A stretch of DNA of 64,000 nucleotides from Dipteris shenzhenensis. Its lineage: Eukaryota > Polypodiophyta > Polypodiopsida > Gleicheniales. The notes beneath the pieces were generated by a model. It was not told the origin of the DNA. It saw nothing but the letters and a program-made list of their open reading frames with translations, and made no database searches. Below are positions 11,105 to 20,848 of this stretch, one piece after another (positions within the stretch are counted from its first letter, which is position 1; the number at the start of each line of letters is the position of its first letter). Location: assembly GCA_047967505.1 (NCBI GenBank), contig CM106538.1. One strand, given 5' to 3'. A program made the position numbers and the translations under genes.

Positions 11105-11600
11105 AATGCATTCGGACTGCCCCAAAACTCCCCAAAATATTTAACAAAAAGTCGGTGTATATTTTATATATTTTTACATCAGCAATGCGTTTGGAGTGCC
11201 CCAACACCCCCGAAGCGACTTTTGAATCACCAAACCTGGACTTCGGATGAGAGAGAGATGACATGCTTAAAAGATGCCTAAAGGTCCACAAAAGGACTAC
11301 GTGTTAACCTTTTGTTAACACACGGTCCTTTTGTGGCATGTTTAAGCCATTATTTGAAGTGGACGATGAGCATGCCAAATCATGCTTAAAACATTCTTAA
11401 AGGTCCACAAAAGGACAGCGTGTTAATACACACTCCATTTGTGGATGTTTAGACATCTTTAAGCATGCCATTTCTCTCTCATCTAGAATCTAATTTTGGT
11501 GATTCAAAGTCATTTTGGGGGTCTTTGGGCATTCCAGACGCATTCTGCACCAATTTTTTGTTACATGTTTTGGGGAGGTCTTGGGGAGGTTTTCTGTATA
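11105..11600. repeat. Imperfect inverted repeat with arms of about 220 bp
   Basis: The left arm (CCACAAATGCATTCGGACTG, AACAAAAAGTCGGTG, TTTTGAATCACCAAA, GATGAGAGAGAGATG, ACATGCTTAAA) is matched by the complement of 11385-11600 (GCAGAATGCGTCTGGAATGC, AACAAAAAATTGGTG, CTTTGAATCACCAAA, GATGAGAGAGAAATGGC). The arms meet over a centre at about 11285-11400 containing further short hairpins with GTCCACAAAAGGAC and GTTAAC. Confidence 0.75.
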
Positions 11601-11699
11601 GACATTCGAGCAATTGACTTCCTCGGATTTCATCACTCGCTTTTCCTGCCTGGCTCGCTTTTCACGGCTTGCTCTTGGCTCGCTTTTTGGTAATCCTCG

Positions 11700-12350
11700 A
11701 TATCTCCTATGTTCATTTGCATACTTATTCTGCTTGGCTCGGGCATTCTGCATATTCATTTTAGCCAATTGTAGAAGGGCATCCATCATTCCGTGCTTGC
11801 TGATTTTTCTTTGCAATTGAAGAGGGCATCCCGACCTTGCATTTGTACATTGCCTCAAACGGGCTTATAAGATACTTGGTACTGTTGTAGCATATTTCAG
11901 CAAGGGCCAACCATCTATCCCAAGACTTCTTAGTATCATGACAAAAGTGCCTGAAGTATTCCTCCACCCTTCCGACTGCCCATTGTTCTCAAGGTGGTAT
12001 GCAGTGCTAGGTGTGAGCAAAGTACTCACTGCTGTAAATAACTCCTGTCAAAACTGACCAATAATTTTGCATCTCTGTCACTGACAATTTCCCGAGGAAA
12101 GCCATAGACATGATCAATGAATTGCCAAGCAACCTGTGATGCTACGGGTCTTTTCGGGTATGAAGTGGGCCTGTTTTGTCATTCTATCCACCACAACATA
12201 GATGTTGTTCCATCGCCTCTCAGTAGAAGGTAATCTTGCGATGAAATCCATTGCTATGTACGCCCCCTGTAATGGGTCATGGCTGCAAGAGACTTGCGGG
12301 TAATTTGCTGTCCACTTTATTTTGTTGGCAAGGCTAGCATTCAGCCACAT
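11700..12350 (-). pseudogene. Gypsy integrase core, fragmented
   Basis: Minus-strand pieces read MDFIARLPSTERRWNNIYVV and VDRMTKQAHFIPEKT (about 12147-12250), then EEYFRHFCHDTKKSWDRWLA and EICYNSTKYLISPFEAMY (about 11845-11965), then QLAKMNMQNARAKQNKYANE (about 11715-11775). These correspond to the catalytic core (first Asp region 'MDFI-x-LP' and VVVDR) and the later YNS-x-H-x-SPFE stretch of Ty3/gypsy integrases. Frames change between pieces, and the sequence is broken again at about 11700 by the insertion. Confidence 0.8.
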
Positions 12351-12790
12351 ACTTTACCACATCCTTCCACATGGCTTCCCAGATAGAGCCTTGTTTGATT
12401 CTCTCCTATGTCTTCGTGACACCTGCATGTCTAGCCATGGGAGAGGAGTGCATTTCTTGCAAAACCAGCTGTCTATATCGTGAGCCTGGCACTAAATATA
12501 TATTGTCCTTGCACCACAACAGCCCATTATGCAATTTGCATTCCGGATGGCCCTAGCTAGAAGGCTCGTGCAAATCTGAAAATATGGGAGCTGGCTTAGA
12601 ATTCTGTGTATACTCTTCTTGAATGCCATAAATCCACTCCTAATATATGGTAGAGATAGCATACAAATTGCAAGCCCACATCCTAGACAAGGCATCTACC
12701 ACATTTTCCTTCCCGTTCCTGTACTCAATATCAAAACCATGTGACTGAATTGCAGGCAACCGCCTCTCCGCAATGAAATGTTGTGAAAAA
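12351..12790 (-). pseudogene. Gypsy RNase H/integrase zinc-finger region, decayed
   Basis: The position between RT and the integrase core, and short minus-strand stretches, are what is expected of the RNase H end and the HHCC finger. Too many frameshifts prevent placing key residues. Called mainly from context. Confidence 0.45.
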
Positions 12791-13653
12791 TCAGGGCACA
12801 CCAAGATAGGTACACGAGTGAGAGCAAATTATCTTCGAAACTGTGTTGTGCTTTCTTTGACCACATAAAGCATCTTTCTTCAAGAGGTCAGTAAGATGAG
12901 CTGCCCTCTTGGAGAATTTGCAAATAAAGCGCCTGTAGAAGGAAGCAGGACCTAAAAATCCTCTCAATTGGATGGGGTTTTGTGGCTGTGGCCAATTTTT
13001 AATGCATTTTACCTTCGCGGGATCCACCCAAAGGCCATGCCTACTCACAATATGCCCTAGGTACTCAACCTCTTCTACCATAAAAGTGCATTTGCTGGCC
13101 TTTGCATAAAGCTGATGCATCCTTAGAATTTCGAGCACCTGCTTCACATGCTTAATCTGCTCTTGCCTATTCTTGATGTAGAAGACAATATCATCAAAGA
13201 AAACTAGTACGTATTTGAAAAGAAGTGGCTGCAATATCTTGTTCATCAGCGCATAGAATCCAGTATGTTAGTCAATCCAAAAGGCGTCGCCTTGAAATTT
13301 GAATTCATACAAGCGTCTTTTAGTCCTTTGTCATTCCCAGCACTATGTCCTGGGCGTGCTATGAGAGTCTTCTAAGTGTGGAAGGCCTCCTTGTGCTCAT
13401 CTCATTCTTTCACCCTGATTTGATGGTAGCCGAACCTCAAATCTATCTTCGTGAAAAATTGAGCACCCTTGAGTTCATCCAATAGGTCATCCGTCTTGGG
13501 GATTGGAAACCTATTCTTGATAGTGGCCTTGTTGAGACCCTTGTAATCAATGCACATGCGGTACGATCCATACTTCTTCACCAAAAGCACTGGGGAGGCA
13601 AAAGTTCTTCTCAAGTAATTCCTGCACCTATATTGCCACTTCTCCTGCTCCAC
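12791..13653 (-). pseudogene. Gypsy reverse transcriptase, fragmented
   Basis: Minus-strand frames carry the RT landmarks in order. 13402-13653 has [40 protein letters not shown] and [15 protein letters not shown], which holds the first catalytic Asp. 12791-13246 has YVLVFFDDIVFY, the variant of the Y-x-DD box with FFDD, followed by VEYLGHIVS, GFLGPASFYRRFI and the start of the RNase H connection. The segment between the two (13247-13401) is out of frame. Intact RT copies element RNA into DNA in the particle. Confidence 0.88.
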
Positions 13654-13665
13654 TTTAGAAAAATG

Positions 13666-13887
13666 TTATGGGGCTTTGTTTATGGGCTTATTGCTAGGCT
13701 CTAGAACAATGGCATGATCCACATCCCTCTTGGGGTGCAATTGGGATGGCATATCAGCAAATACATCAGCAAATTCAGAGAACAATTTTTGCATATCCAA
13801 GTCATCCACATGGGGAATACTTCCCTTTTGAGCTACAGACACATTTAGGGCAGAGATGGCATTCCCGTTCTTGAGCTCACTGGCCAA
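13666..13887 (-). pseudogene. Gypsy protease-RT linker
   Basis: The peptide FSEFADVFADMPSQLHPKRD followed by VDHAIVLEPSNKPINKAP is the family-wide segment just before RT (normally 'F-x-DVF-x3-P-x-LPP-x-R-x2-DH-x-I'). It confirms the reading direction. Confidence 0.75.
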
Positions 13888-14029
13888 TTGTCTTGACCTG
13901 CATTTTTTAGGACTGTCAGGCCTTGTAATACCACTTGCTTACCCCTTTGTGCAAAGCGGAGTGTCAAGGCATTCAAATCCATGCTGAATTCCTAGAGATT
14001 CATCTAGTTGCAGCCCAAGACAACATCAA

Positions 14030-15100
14030 TCAGACCAATGTCCAGTTCAAAATGTCTCTTGCAAAATCATAGTCATCAGAGAGCCTAATCCTTGCACCTT
14101 GGCAACACAGTCTATTGATCATATGTTGTCCATTGGCTAATTCCACTCTCAGACCATGGTCTATTTCTGTAGCAATCAGCCCCACATTTTGCAAGGTCTT
14201 GGTGTTGATGAAGCTTTGAGAGCTCCTACTGTCCACAAGCATGTGAACAGTCCAACCTTTGATCTCACCCTTTAATCTGATAGTCTCAGCACTCTTGGCA
14301 CTCATCAAAGCATGGGGAGATAGCATATAGTCTTGGTTGAGCATCCCAATAAATCTCCTCCTCAGTGACATGAGCATTCCCATCCACATCATCCGTGCAT
14401 GGAATGACATGGCAACATGATGCTCCACAAAAGAGGCTCTAGGCATACGGTGGCGTCTACTATGGAAGGACCGAATGTCAAAGATGTCACTAGCATGCAT
14501 GTTAGACTTAGTAGCACCACCAAGATAAAAAGGAAATTCAGTATGCTTCGTGGCTTCAGTGTTTGGAGCTTCTTCTGGCTCATGTGCTCCCTCCATCTCA
14601 TCATGAGAGGCATCTAGGGAGTCTATATCATCTACCAATTCCTCATCGTCAGATAGCTCAAATGGCTGAGTGTTGCGCATCTTGCAAACATCTTGATGCC
14701 CAAGGGTCCACTTCTCACCATGGTTAAAGCATAAATTTGCCTTCTTCCTGCTGTCCATAATTGCCCTTGTATGCTGTTTGATATCTGATTCTTCATTCCC
14801 AGCATTTGTCTTGCCTCCTAGCTTGGCATTAGGATATGTGTAGGGCTTGGCATACAGCATCTTGCCGCTCGATACAATAGGAAATCTGGGGAATGGTGCT
14901 GCTTCAGATTTCTTATCATGCCACTCAGCCCATTTAGGCCTCTTTTCAGAATCATACGCAGTCCCATGAGTGCTGCCCATCGCATCCTTATATTTGCCAG
15001 CATACTTAGGCTGCTCAGAGACCTTTGCTAGTTGGGCAGCTCGCTCAATGGTCTGAGGGTTATGTGCCCCCACATCTGCAGCCATAGGACAGTGTAGCAC
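14030..15100 (-). pseudogene. Gypsy gag C-terminus and protease, defective
   Basis: A long minus-strand frame of about 350 codons joins the gag tail to the retropepsin-like protease. The nucleocapsid knuckle survives only as LCFNHGEKWTLGHQDVC, where the usual C-x2-C is lost (Asn-His in place of x-Cys). An acidic linker follows. The protease active-site segment reads MLVDSRSSQSFI. The family triad D-S/T-G is D-S-R here, so the Gly is missing. The later strand YDFARDILNWTLV is also altered. These losses indicate an inactive copy despite the long open frame. Confidence 0.8.
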
Positions 15101-16500
15101 ATGTATATAACGCAGCGATTTGCCCTTTCCAAATGTCTTGCAAAGAGAGCCTCCAAAAATGCTGTAGATACTCTTGGACCGTTCCGGTCTGTGTTAAGGC
15201 ATAGAATTCAGCCAAGTACTGCTCTAATTTGAGCGAGGATACGAAGGTAGTGACCATGAGTTCTTTGAATCCCTTCCATGTGGTTGGCTTCTGAGGTGAA
15301 TCCCTCATATACTGCCACGTGTGAGCATAATCCTGCATATGCATGCCAGCAAAAATAATGCGATCCTCATTACACTTTGGGTAGAAGTGAAAGTAAGCTT
15401 CGAGCTTCTGTGAGCCACTCTTCCAATGAGCTTATCCTTGACATCTTTTGTTGCATAGTTTCTGCTCTGGCTGCTCCAAAATGCATGCACCTCGTCATGC
15501 TTAAGGTTCATGTAATGTGATGAAATGGAATTTCCTCGTGGATGGACACAGGTAAAGCACGGTAAGAGCGCAATGCCTCATACATCATATCATCAATCCT
15601 AGGCTGCTGTCCACAGTCAACACTCTGATGAGATGTAGAGATGAAACTCTAATATATAGACTGTGTATGGCTGTAAGTACTCATCGGTGGTGGAATAGGA
15701 GCATGAATCCCTGGCTGTGTATCTCTCTCCAACTGCTGTGGATTTCCAAAGTGAACCCAAAACAAATCCAGGCATGCTGGCTGGTGTGGTGAAAGGGCTA
15801 ACTGTGCTCGTAGGAGAACTCATTGAATGCACATCAGTGGGTTGGCCTAAAATAGATTGCTTCATCTGCAAAGGTGCAGAGAGCTGTAAATTAAAGGATG
15901 GCCTCAAGTTTGATAACAGGGTCGGTGCTGCAGAGAATGCGTCCTCAATGTCTCAATAATCCCCATACTGGGGATCAAGCTGCTCAAATTGAGGCTAACT
16001 AAAGGGCTGAAATCCTGCTGAGCATTGGGCATCTGCCATAAAACCCCCACGTGGTGTGGAGAATGCATCCTGGCTGTCTGGTCGATCCCCATGCTGGGGC
16101 ATAGGTTGCTTGCCCAGATAGTTCGCCGAGCTATTGGCCAATTCACTAAGAGATTTGCTCACTGATCGGCTGTCCCAACTGAAGAAATGTATCATGGAGC
16201 TTGGAGGATAATGCTTCCAGGAACTATGCCTGCGCATTCAGAGATGCGGGAGAGAGAGGCAGAGTAGTAGGAACATCTATACCACCAGCGGATACGCCCA
16301 TTGTGGAAAGCAAATGCTCATGCTGAGCAACCTTATCACTGTCATGCAGTGATCCCTCAACGCGCCTCAAGTGATCCCTCAACACGTGAGGCGCGCTTGG
16401 GTGCCATGGTAAACTGTCACGAGAGAGTGGAGTTTGCAGGAAGATTCCAATGTGATAGACATGGCTGCCCCACAAACGAGTACGAATGTAAGGCAACGAA
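15060..16500 (-). pseudogene. Gypsy gag capsid region, fragmented
   Basis: The capsid-like stretch at about 15150-15344 contains TTWKGFKELMVTTFVSSLKL, then YLAEFYALTQTGTVQEYLQH. This is the 'W-x-F-x3-F...L-x-Q-x-G-x-V-x-EY-x3-F' pattern of retrotransposon gag. Upstream (15305-16500) several minus-strand pieces in different frames give Pro/Ser/Gln-rich sequence expected of the gag N-terminal half. It is broken by stops around 15550, 15960 and 16220. Confidence 0.65.
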
Positions 16501-16827
16501 AAGAACTAACGTAGAGAAATAGCTAGAGGGGACCTGATATAGTGTGTTGAAACACTGTAAATGTCGATGGAGAAGCTTGAGAGTAGGGTTGATGAAGCTG
16601 CTTCAAAATAGAGCCCAAATGAGTATGATCCGGGATGTGGATGGCTCTTAAAAGAGGCTGTCTTGATGATGAGCATGCTAGGTGGGATCAATGCTTACAT
16701 GACCCAGGAGGTGCCATAACATGTAGGGCAAAGAGCTATCCTACTTATCTTTTGACCCAGGTGGCCTGCATGTTAGAGCATATTTGTTGTATAGCAGGGG
16801 GTTTTGGAGTTTAACCATCACTTGCAA

Positions 16828-17170
16828 TTTTGAGGACAACATTATATTCAGCAGGGATGGTTGTAATGAAGGCGAAAAGCTGGTCAAGTTAGTGGGGGTA
16901 GGATTAATAGTACTTGGGGGTGTTTGGAGATAGAAAGGTCAAAGGGGATAACGAGGTACTATATAAGTACCGTCCTCTTATGTGCAGTGGGCTTTTTGAT
17001 GTGACATCTAATCCTTGCAGCCTGCACTCTCTCTCTCTCTCTCTCTCCCCTTCCCACCTCTTCCTCTCTCTCCTCTCCTACCCCTCTTCTTCCTTGTCCC
17101 CCTCATTCTCTCTCCGTTCCACTCTTCTATCCCCCTTTGTCTAATATTCCCCTTACCCCTTTTCTAAAGG
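16828..17170 (+). mobile_element. Retroelement 3'-end fragment in opposite orientation
   Basis: Plus-strand GCAATTTTGAGGACAACATT, CAGGGATGGTTGTAATGAAGG, TTTTTGATGTGACATCTAAT, then GCAGCCTGCA and a (CT)n tract at 17025-17047 match the minus-strand block at 9100-9485 in the same order. It therefore belongs to the same family but points the other way, so it cannot be the partner end of the surrounding minus-strand gypsy element. It is probably a separate nested insertion. Confidence 0.5.
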
Positions 17171-17766
17171 TGATGGCTGGCAACCTGCTGCTACAGACTG
17201 CCGAACTGGCAAACCATTCTGCCACCTGCAGCGCCTATATATTGGCCCTGGCAGGCCTTGCTGGCTGCCCTATGTGCTACCCTTTCAGGGCCTGCTGCTG
17301 CCGGAATCTCAGCCCTCCCAGGGACCTACGCTGCCTTTCGGGCCTGCTGCTGCCTGAACCTCAGCCCTCTTCCAGGGACCTATGCTGCTCCAGGACAACG
17401 CTTCAATGTAGCCACCTTCCCTGCATGCTGTCCATGTAGCAGCTCTACCTTCTCTCTCATATCTGCCCCTCCGGCAGCCTTCTCTGCTCATGTGGCATCA
17501 TTCTGACCCCTCTCTTGCTGCTGGTCTAACTCCCTAATGTCTTCCTTATTGGGGAACTCACAGGTGGGGAAGTAACCCCTAATATGCCAACGGACACAGC
17601 GAGAAGCTGGTCTATTATCAGTACATCCCCACTTGCTCCTCTCCCTACGTGACAGAATCAGTGAATATCCCACAATGCTACCAGGATAACATAAGGACTG
17701 TAGGCTCCATGTAGTCGGAGATTTGGAGCTGCAGCTGACTTTATTGTTGTGGCGAGTTGTGACCAT
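17171..17766 (-). pseudogene. Putative retroelement gag N-terminus
   Basis: A minus-strand frame starts with ATG at 17766 (MVTTRHNNK...) and runs to a stop near 17488. It includes CTDNRPASRCVRWHIRGYFP and CEFPNKEDIRELDQQQERGQ, then continues with stops into a repetitive Ala/Gln-rich segment. Its position about 120-160 nt after primer-binding-site-like sequences fits a gag start. No conserved domain is visible in this short piece. Confidence 0.35.
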
Positions 17767-17883
17767 TGCTGCTCAAAAAAGAAACAATTTCAGAACTTTG
17801 AAACGTTGAAGCTGATAGAGAATTAGTACTAGCATTCATTTAAGAAATTGTTTTGATAAGCAAGAACAGGCTTTTCACTCCTT

Positions 17884-17939
17884 GGCTCTGATACTATTTT
17901 AGGAAAACTGTGCATGTAACCAACGTTGATCTGATACCA
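17884..17939 (-). promoter_or_regulatory. Two tRNA-iMet primer-binding-site-like sequences
   Basis: On the minus strand, TGGTATCAGATC (17939-17928) matches the canonical iMet primer-binding site TGGTATCAGAGC at 11 of 12 positions. TAGTATCAGAGCC (17896-17884) matches at 12 of 13. Either could prime the minus-strand gypsy element, with the 5' LTR lying above 17940. The doubling may come from nested or duplicated LTR edges. Confidence 0.45.
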
Positions 17940-18782
17940 TGATAGAATACATGATCTAGCTTTCTGACAGTCTAAGACTTGAGCAAAAGACTTTGCTTTA
18001 CTCAAGCAATATGCAGGTTCACGTACAAAATATTCATGCACGAGTTTACTCAAAGCTAACACTCAGATCTAAAGGAGACCAGAAATCCCTCAAAGCAATA
18101 TCCAGGTTCACTTATAGGTATAAATCTGCACAAGTTTACTCAAAGATAACACTCAGATCTGAAGGATCCCTGGTTGGCCAGAAGGCAGATCTGGCTGACC
18201 AATCTGCTCAGCCCTACCCTCATTCATTGCCCCACTACTTTCTTCTACTTGTTTTGGTCTTTTTTAGATACTCCTTGAGCTCGAAGCTCCAATAGGTGAA
18301 ATCGGCCGATTGTCCACAAGGATGGAAGGAATTACAGAGTGCCCAAAACTTTGTTGAATTGTTTCTCTAGTGTTTCTACTTTCTTACCTCCTATCTAGTC
18401 ACTCTCCTTCTTTATACTTCTACATCTAGCATCCTTTTGCCTTGGAGTAAGTTGTGTTGGTTGCATCTTCTTTCTTTCTTTCAAGATCGCCCTATTTAGT
18501 ATGAGTATTTGAAAGTTCTTGTTTCTCTCTTTCTGGATTCCTTTCCTTTTTTATTTTCAATATTGGCTTAACCTTCCTTTCTTTGGCTCGGTGGTCATTG
18601 TTACTATTTGTTGGAGGATCTTCAAGAAGGGGTTCATGTGTAGTGCAGGCTCTCTTCAGATTGTGTACCTTCCAATCAATTTTAGGTAATTGTGACTTTG
18701 AGTTCGTTGGCCCGGGTACAATTCTACCATTCTTTCTTGCACCTGCTCGAACTAGTCTTGTGGTTGGATTACGCAATTATTA
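17940..18782. other. Possible gypsy 5' LTR remnant and spacer
   Basis: The stretch begins TGATAGAATAC directly beside a primer-binding-site-like sequence, as an LTR edge would on the minus strand. It contains a tandem duplication of about 88 bp (listed separately). I cannot find a partner copy or the other LTR edge before the plus-strand LTR that starts at 18783. No gene is seen. Confidence 0.3.
18003..18170. repeat. Tandem duplication of about 88 bp
   Basis: CAAGCAATATGCAGGTTCAC ... GAGTTTACTCAAAGCTAACA CTCAGATCTAAAGGA at 18003-18076 recurs from 18091 (CAAAGCAATATCCAGGTTCA ... AGTTTACTCAAAGATAACAC TCAGATCTGAAGGA). Confidence 0.85.
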
Positions 18783-19533
18783 TGTTAGAGGTCAATATCT
18801 CTTGAGGTCACTTAAAGAGAGAGGGCCTTGCATGTGGGTGTGCCCGCCCAGTGAGAGGCTAGGGTAGATGAGTGAGGGCCTGTGTTATGGGTATGCCCAC
18901 CCCTGTGAGGATAAGTATTCGCCTCATCTTGGCCCGGACTCATGCCATAGTGGCTGGCTGTGGAGGCGCCCTTTGTGTGCCATTGAAGGTGGCCTTGTAG
19001 GCAGCTGTGTGGGCAGTTGAGTAGGCCCTTGCAGATGCTGTTCTTGTTGTCCTGTTGGTCGGCCACTTGGCAGTCTCCAGATGGCTTTGTAGGCAGCCTC
19101 CTATGTGGCACGTGCTTGGGCAGAGGGAGTCGGGGCTCCCAGATCTGCCGCAGGGCTGACTGCCAGCCCTGTATATAGGGCAGAGGGTGGGGGGTGTCGG
19201 CCATAGGCCCCAGTTGGCCCTCGTGTGGGTAGCAGTAGGGCTGGTACCAGCCCCTCTTATAGGGCTGTGGGCAGCCCTAGAGGTGGGTTAGCCCATATAC
19301 AGCAGTGAGGTCGGCCCCTTGTGAGCAGCCCTACCAGGCTGGCCGACTAGGGGAGCTAGAGACCATATATGTGCCTCCCCCTCCCCTCATTTTCCATCTT
19401 CTTGTGTGGTTTTTACATAGTGATATAGAGGGATTTTCCAGGAGATCCCTTGTGGAGTCTCTCTCTGTGTGCATTTCTTTGCTGAGTGCTCTCTCCCCCA
19501 CTTTGTGTGTCCATTCCACAACACACTCTCACA
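18783..19533 (+). mobile_element. LTR, 751 bp, followed by a primer-binding site
   Basis: The segment starts TGTTAGAG and ends CTCTCACA (TGT...ACA termini), immediately before a tRNA-iMet primer-binding site. That fixes it as a 5' LTR in plus orientation. A CCCTGTATATAGGGC box near 19170 could be its TATA element. The first 130 bp match the LTR-like block at 8197. I found no matching 3' LTR downstream in this window, so the element is incomplete or has diverged. Confidence 0.7.
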
Positions 19534-19545
19534 TGGTATCAGAGC
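19534..19545 (+). promoter_or_regulatory. tRNA-iMet primer-binding site
   Basis: TGGTATCAGAGC is a perfect 12-nt complement to the 3' end of plant initiator-methionine tRNA. It sits directly after the LTR end ACA at 19533. It marks where first-strand synthesis would start and shows that the internal region begins here. Confidence 0.85.
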
Positions 19546-19847
19546 ACAGATTGACTTAGGATCCAAGAGGGATGGAGAGGTTGTAGAGCCAACAAGTTGT
19601 GTGAAGCTACAAGCCAGGAGTTCGAGGCAGTTTTGGCCTTTGGCTAATGGGTGGAAGCACGTTAATCAGCTACGCTTTTTGTGCTTTTTAGCATTGACAT
19701 GATACCATGAGGAGGAGAGTCGACATGCAAGTCTCTTCCACTGCTGGTTCGTCGTTTTTCTGTACCTACAGGTTTGTTTTTTCTCTATGTCTTGTCTCCA
19801 CATCGTTTATACACTTCAACTAATGTGGCATTCTGTACTCAGGGTGA
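19546..19847 (+). other. Leader between primer-binding site and first open frame
   Basis: No coding similarity. A pyrimidine-rich run and TACTCAG at about 19837-19842 would make a plausible splice acceptor just before the open frame, though the exact exon start is unclear because TGA (19845) is in frame. Confidence 0.35.
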
Positions 19848-20792
19848 TGGAAAGCTCCCAAACTGGAGTATCCTAAGCAAAGGAGGTTGTGCCTTACGAA
19901 GGAGGCTTTTCATGCTGAATACAACCTTAGTTTGATGGGAGGTGACCCGAAAACCTTAAAGGAGACCAATCTGTCAGAGAGGGAGTGGTTGGGCGTGTTT
20001 ACAACTCCCAGAGATCCGTCCGTGTATATAATTAAATGCAGTAGTGTTCGTCCTGAAGCATATAGGGATATTCTTCTTTTTCACCATAAGGTGTACAAAG
20101 AACGCCGCCCTACTAATATGGAAGTCACAGTGGCCTTTGCGAGGGCGTACGCAAAACAGTTTAGCCTGGTTGCGATTGAGCAGGGCAGTTCAATCGATTT
20201 TGCATGGGCAATTTTTGCAGAGCAGCATGTCAAGGAATTAAAGAAAAGTAGCTATTTTGAGAGCCACACCATTAAGTGGAAGAGAAATAATGAAGAAAGT
20301 TCTACAATCCATGATGATGAGAAATATTACTTTCAGCATGACATTACTGGAATAGATGAGAAGGGGCGTCTTGAAGAAACTCCCATATCAAGGAGACAGT
20401 TTACAGGGCATCAAAAGAAAAGCAGGAGTCGTATGCTTGTTCGTCACTTACATACAGAGGAAAAAATTATTTCTCTAATTAATCACTTGGATGTTGAACT
20501 TAAAACTATTGCACGGGAATTGGAGAGGGCAAACAATTTATTAAGAGAGGCAATAGTTAGGAAGAGGAGTTGGGAAACTGTAAGTACAGTTATGAAGCAA
20601 CTTACAGCAAAGGAGGTAGCGGAGATTGAAATGCGATCCTTGCAGCTAGACTTTGTAGATACAAAGAGGATGTTTGAGCTGCAATTGACAATTGAACATC
20701 TATGTAAGGCCCTGGCGCGCTTGGACACTGAACATGCTGAGAACAAAGTATTTGATGCCCAGGGATGTGCATTCAACTTTAAGTGTCACTAG
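19848..20792 (+). CDS. Unidentified protein with C-terminal coiled coil
   Basis: About 314 codons are open without interruption; the first in-frame ATG comes only at 19936, so an upstream exon is likely. I do not recognise the family. The N-terminal part has LSEREWLGVFTTPRDPSVYI and a Phe/Tyr-rich globular stretch. The middle (about codons 130-190) is charged. From about codon 195 the sequence is Leu/Glu/Lys-rich (EEKIISLINHLDVELKTIAR, ELERANNLLREAIVRK) with heptad-like spacing, which suggests a coiled coil. It sits 300 bp after an LTR and primer-binding site, where gag would be expected, but no zinc knuckle or gag motif is seen. It could be a highly diverged gag or, given the intron-like junctions further on, a host-type gene carried by or lying next to the LTR. 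Confidence 0.5.
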   Translation, partial: WKAPKLEYPKQRRLCLTKEAFHAEYNLSLMGGDPKTLKETNLSEREWLGVFTTPRDPSVYIIKCSSVRPEAYRDILLFHHKVYKERRPTNMEVTVAFARAYAKQFSLVAIEQGSSIDFAWAIFAEQHVKELKKSSYFESHTIKWKRNNEESSTIHDDEKYYFQHDITGIDEKGRLEETPISRRQFTGHQKKSRSRMLVRHLHTEEKIISLINHLDVELKTIARELERANNLLREAIVRKRSWETVSTVMKQLTAKEVAEIEMRSLQLDFVDTKRMFELQLTIEHLCKALARLDTEHAENKVFDAQGCAFNFKCH

Positions 20793-20848
20793 TCCCATGT
20801 TGAGATTCTAAGACTTGGTCCATGTTGTATCATGTTTGTAGGCTGTAG

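Larger units (their letters stand above)
9965..11700. mobile_element. Insertion with foldback arms inside the gypsy integrase
   Basis: This block separates two parts of one integrase. Both edges carry clustered GCGAGCC motifs in opposite orientation: AAGCGAGCCA repeats at about 9991-10033, and their complements (TGGCTCGCTTTT) at about 11650-11685. Inside are short hairpins at about 10375-10440 and 11283-11335, each built around GTGTTAAC, and long imperfect inverted arms at about 11105-11330 and 11385-11600. No transposase is seen. The exact ends and any target duplication are unresolved, so the class (foldback, MITE cluster or composite) is open. Confidence 0.5.
9553..17939 (-). mobile_element. 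Degenerate Ty3/gypsy retrotransposon (minus strand)
   Basis: Reading from high to low coordinates, the order is: possible 5' LTR edge and primer-binding site near 17939, gag (17766-15060), protease (about 14250-14200), reverse transcriptase (13653-12870), RNase H/zinc-finger remnants, integrase core (12350-11760) and a chromodomain-type C-terminus (9940-9594). The PR-RT-IN order is that of Ty3/gypsy. Frameshifts and stops are frequent. The integrase is split by an insertion at about 9965-11700, and a plus-oriented retroelement fragment sits in gag at about 16828-17170. No intact protein remains. Confidence 0.85.
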
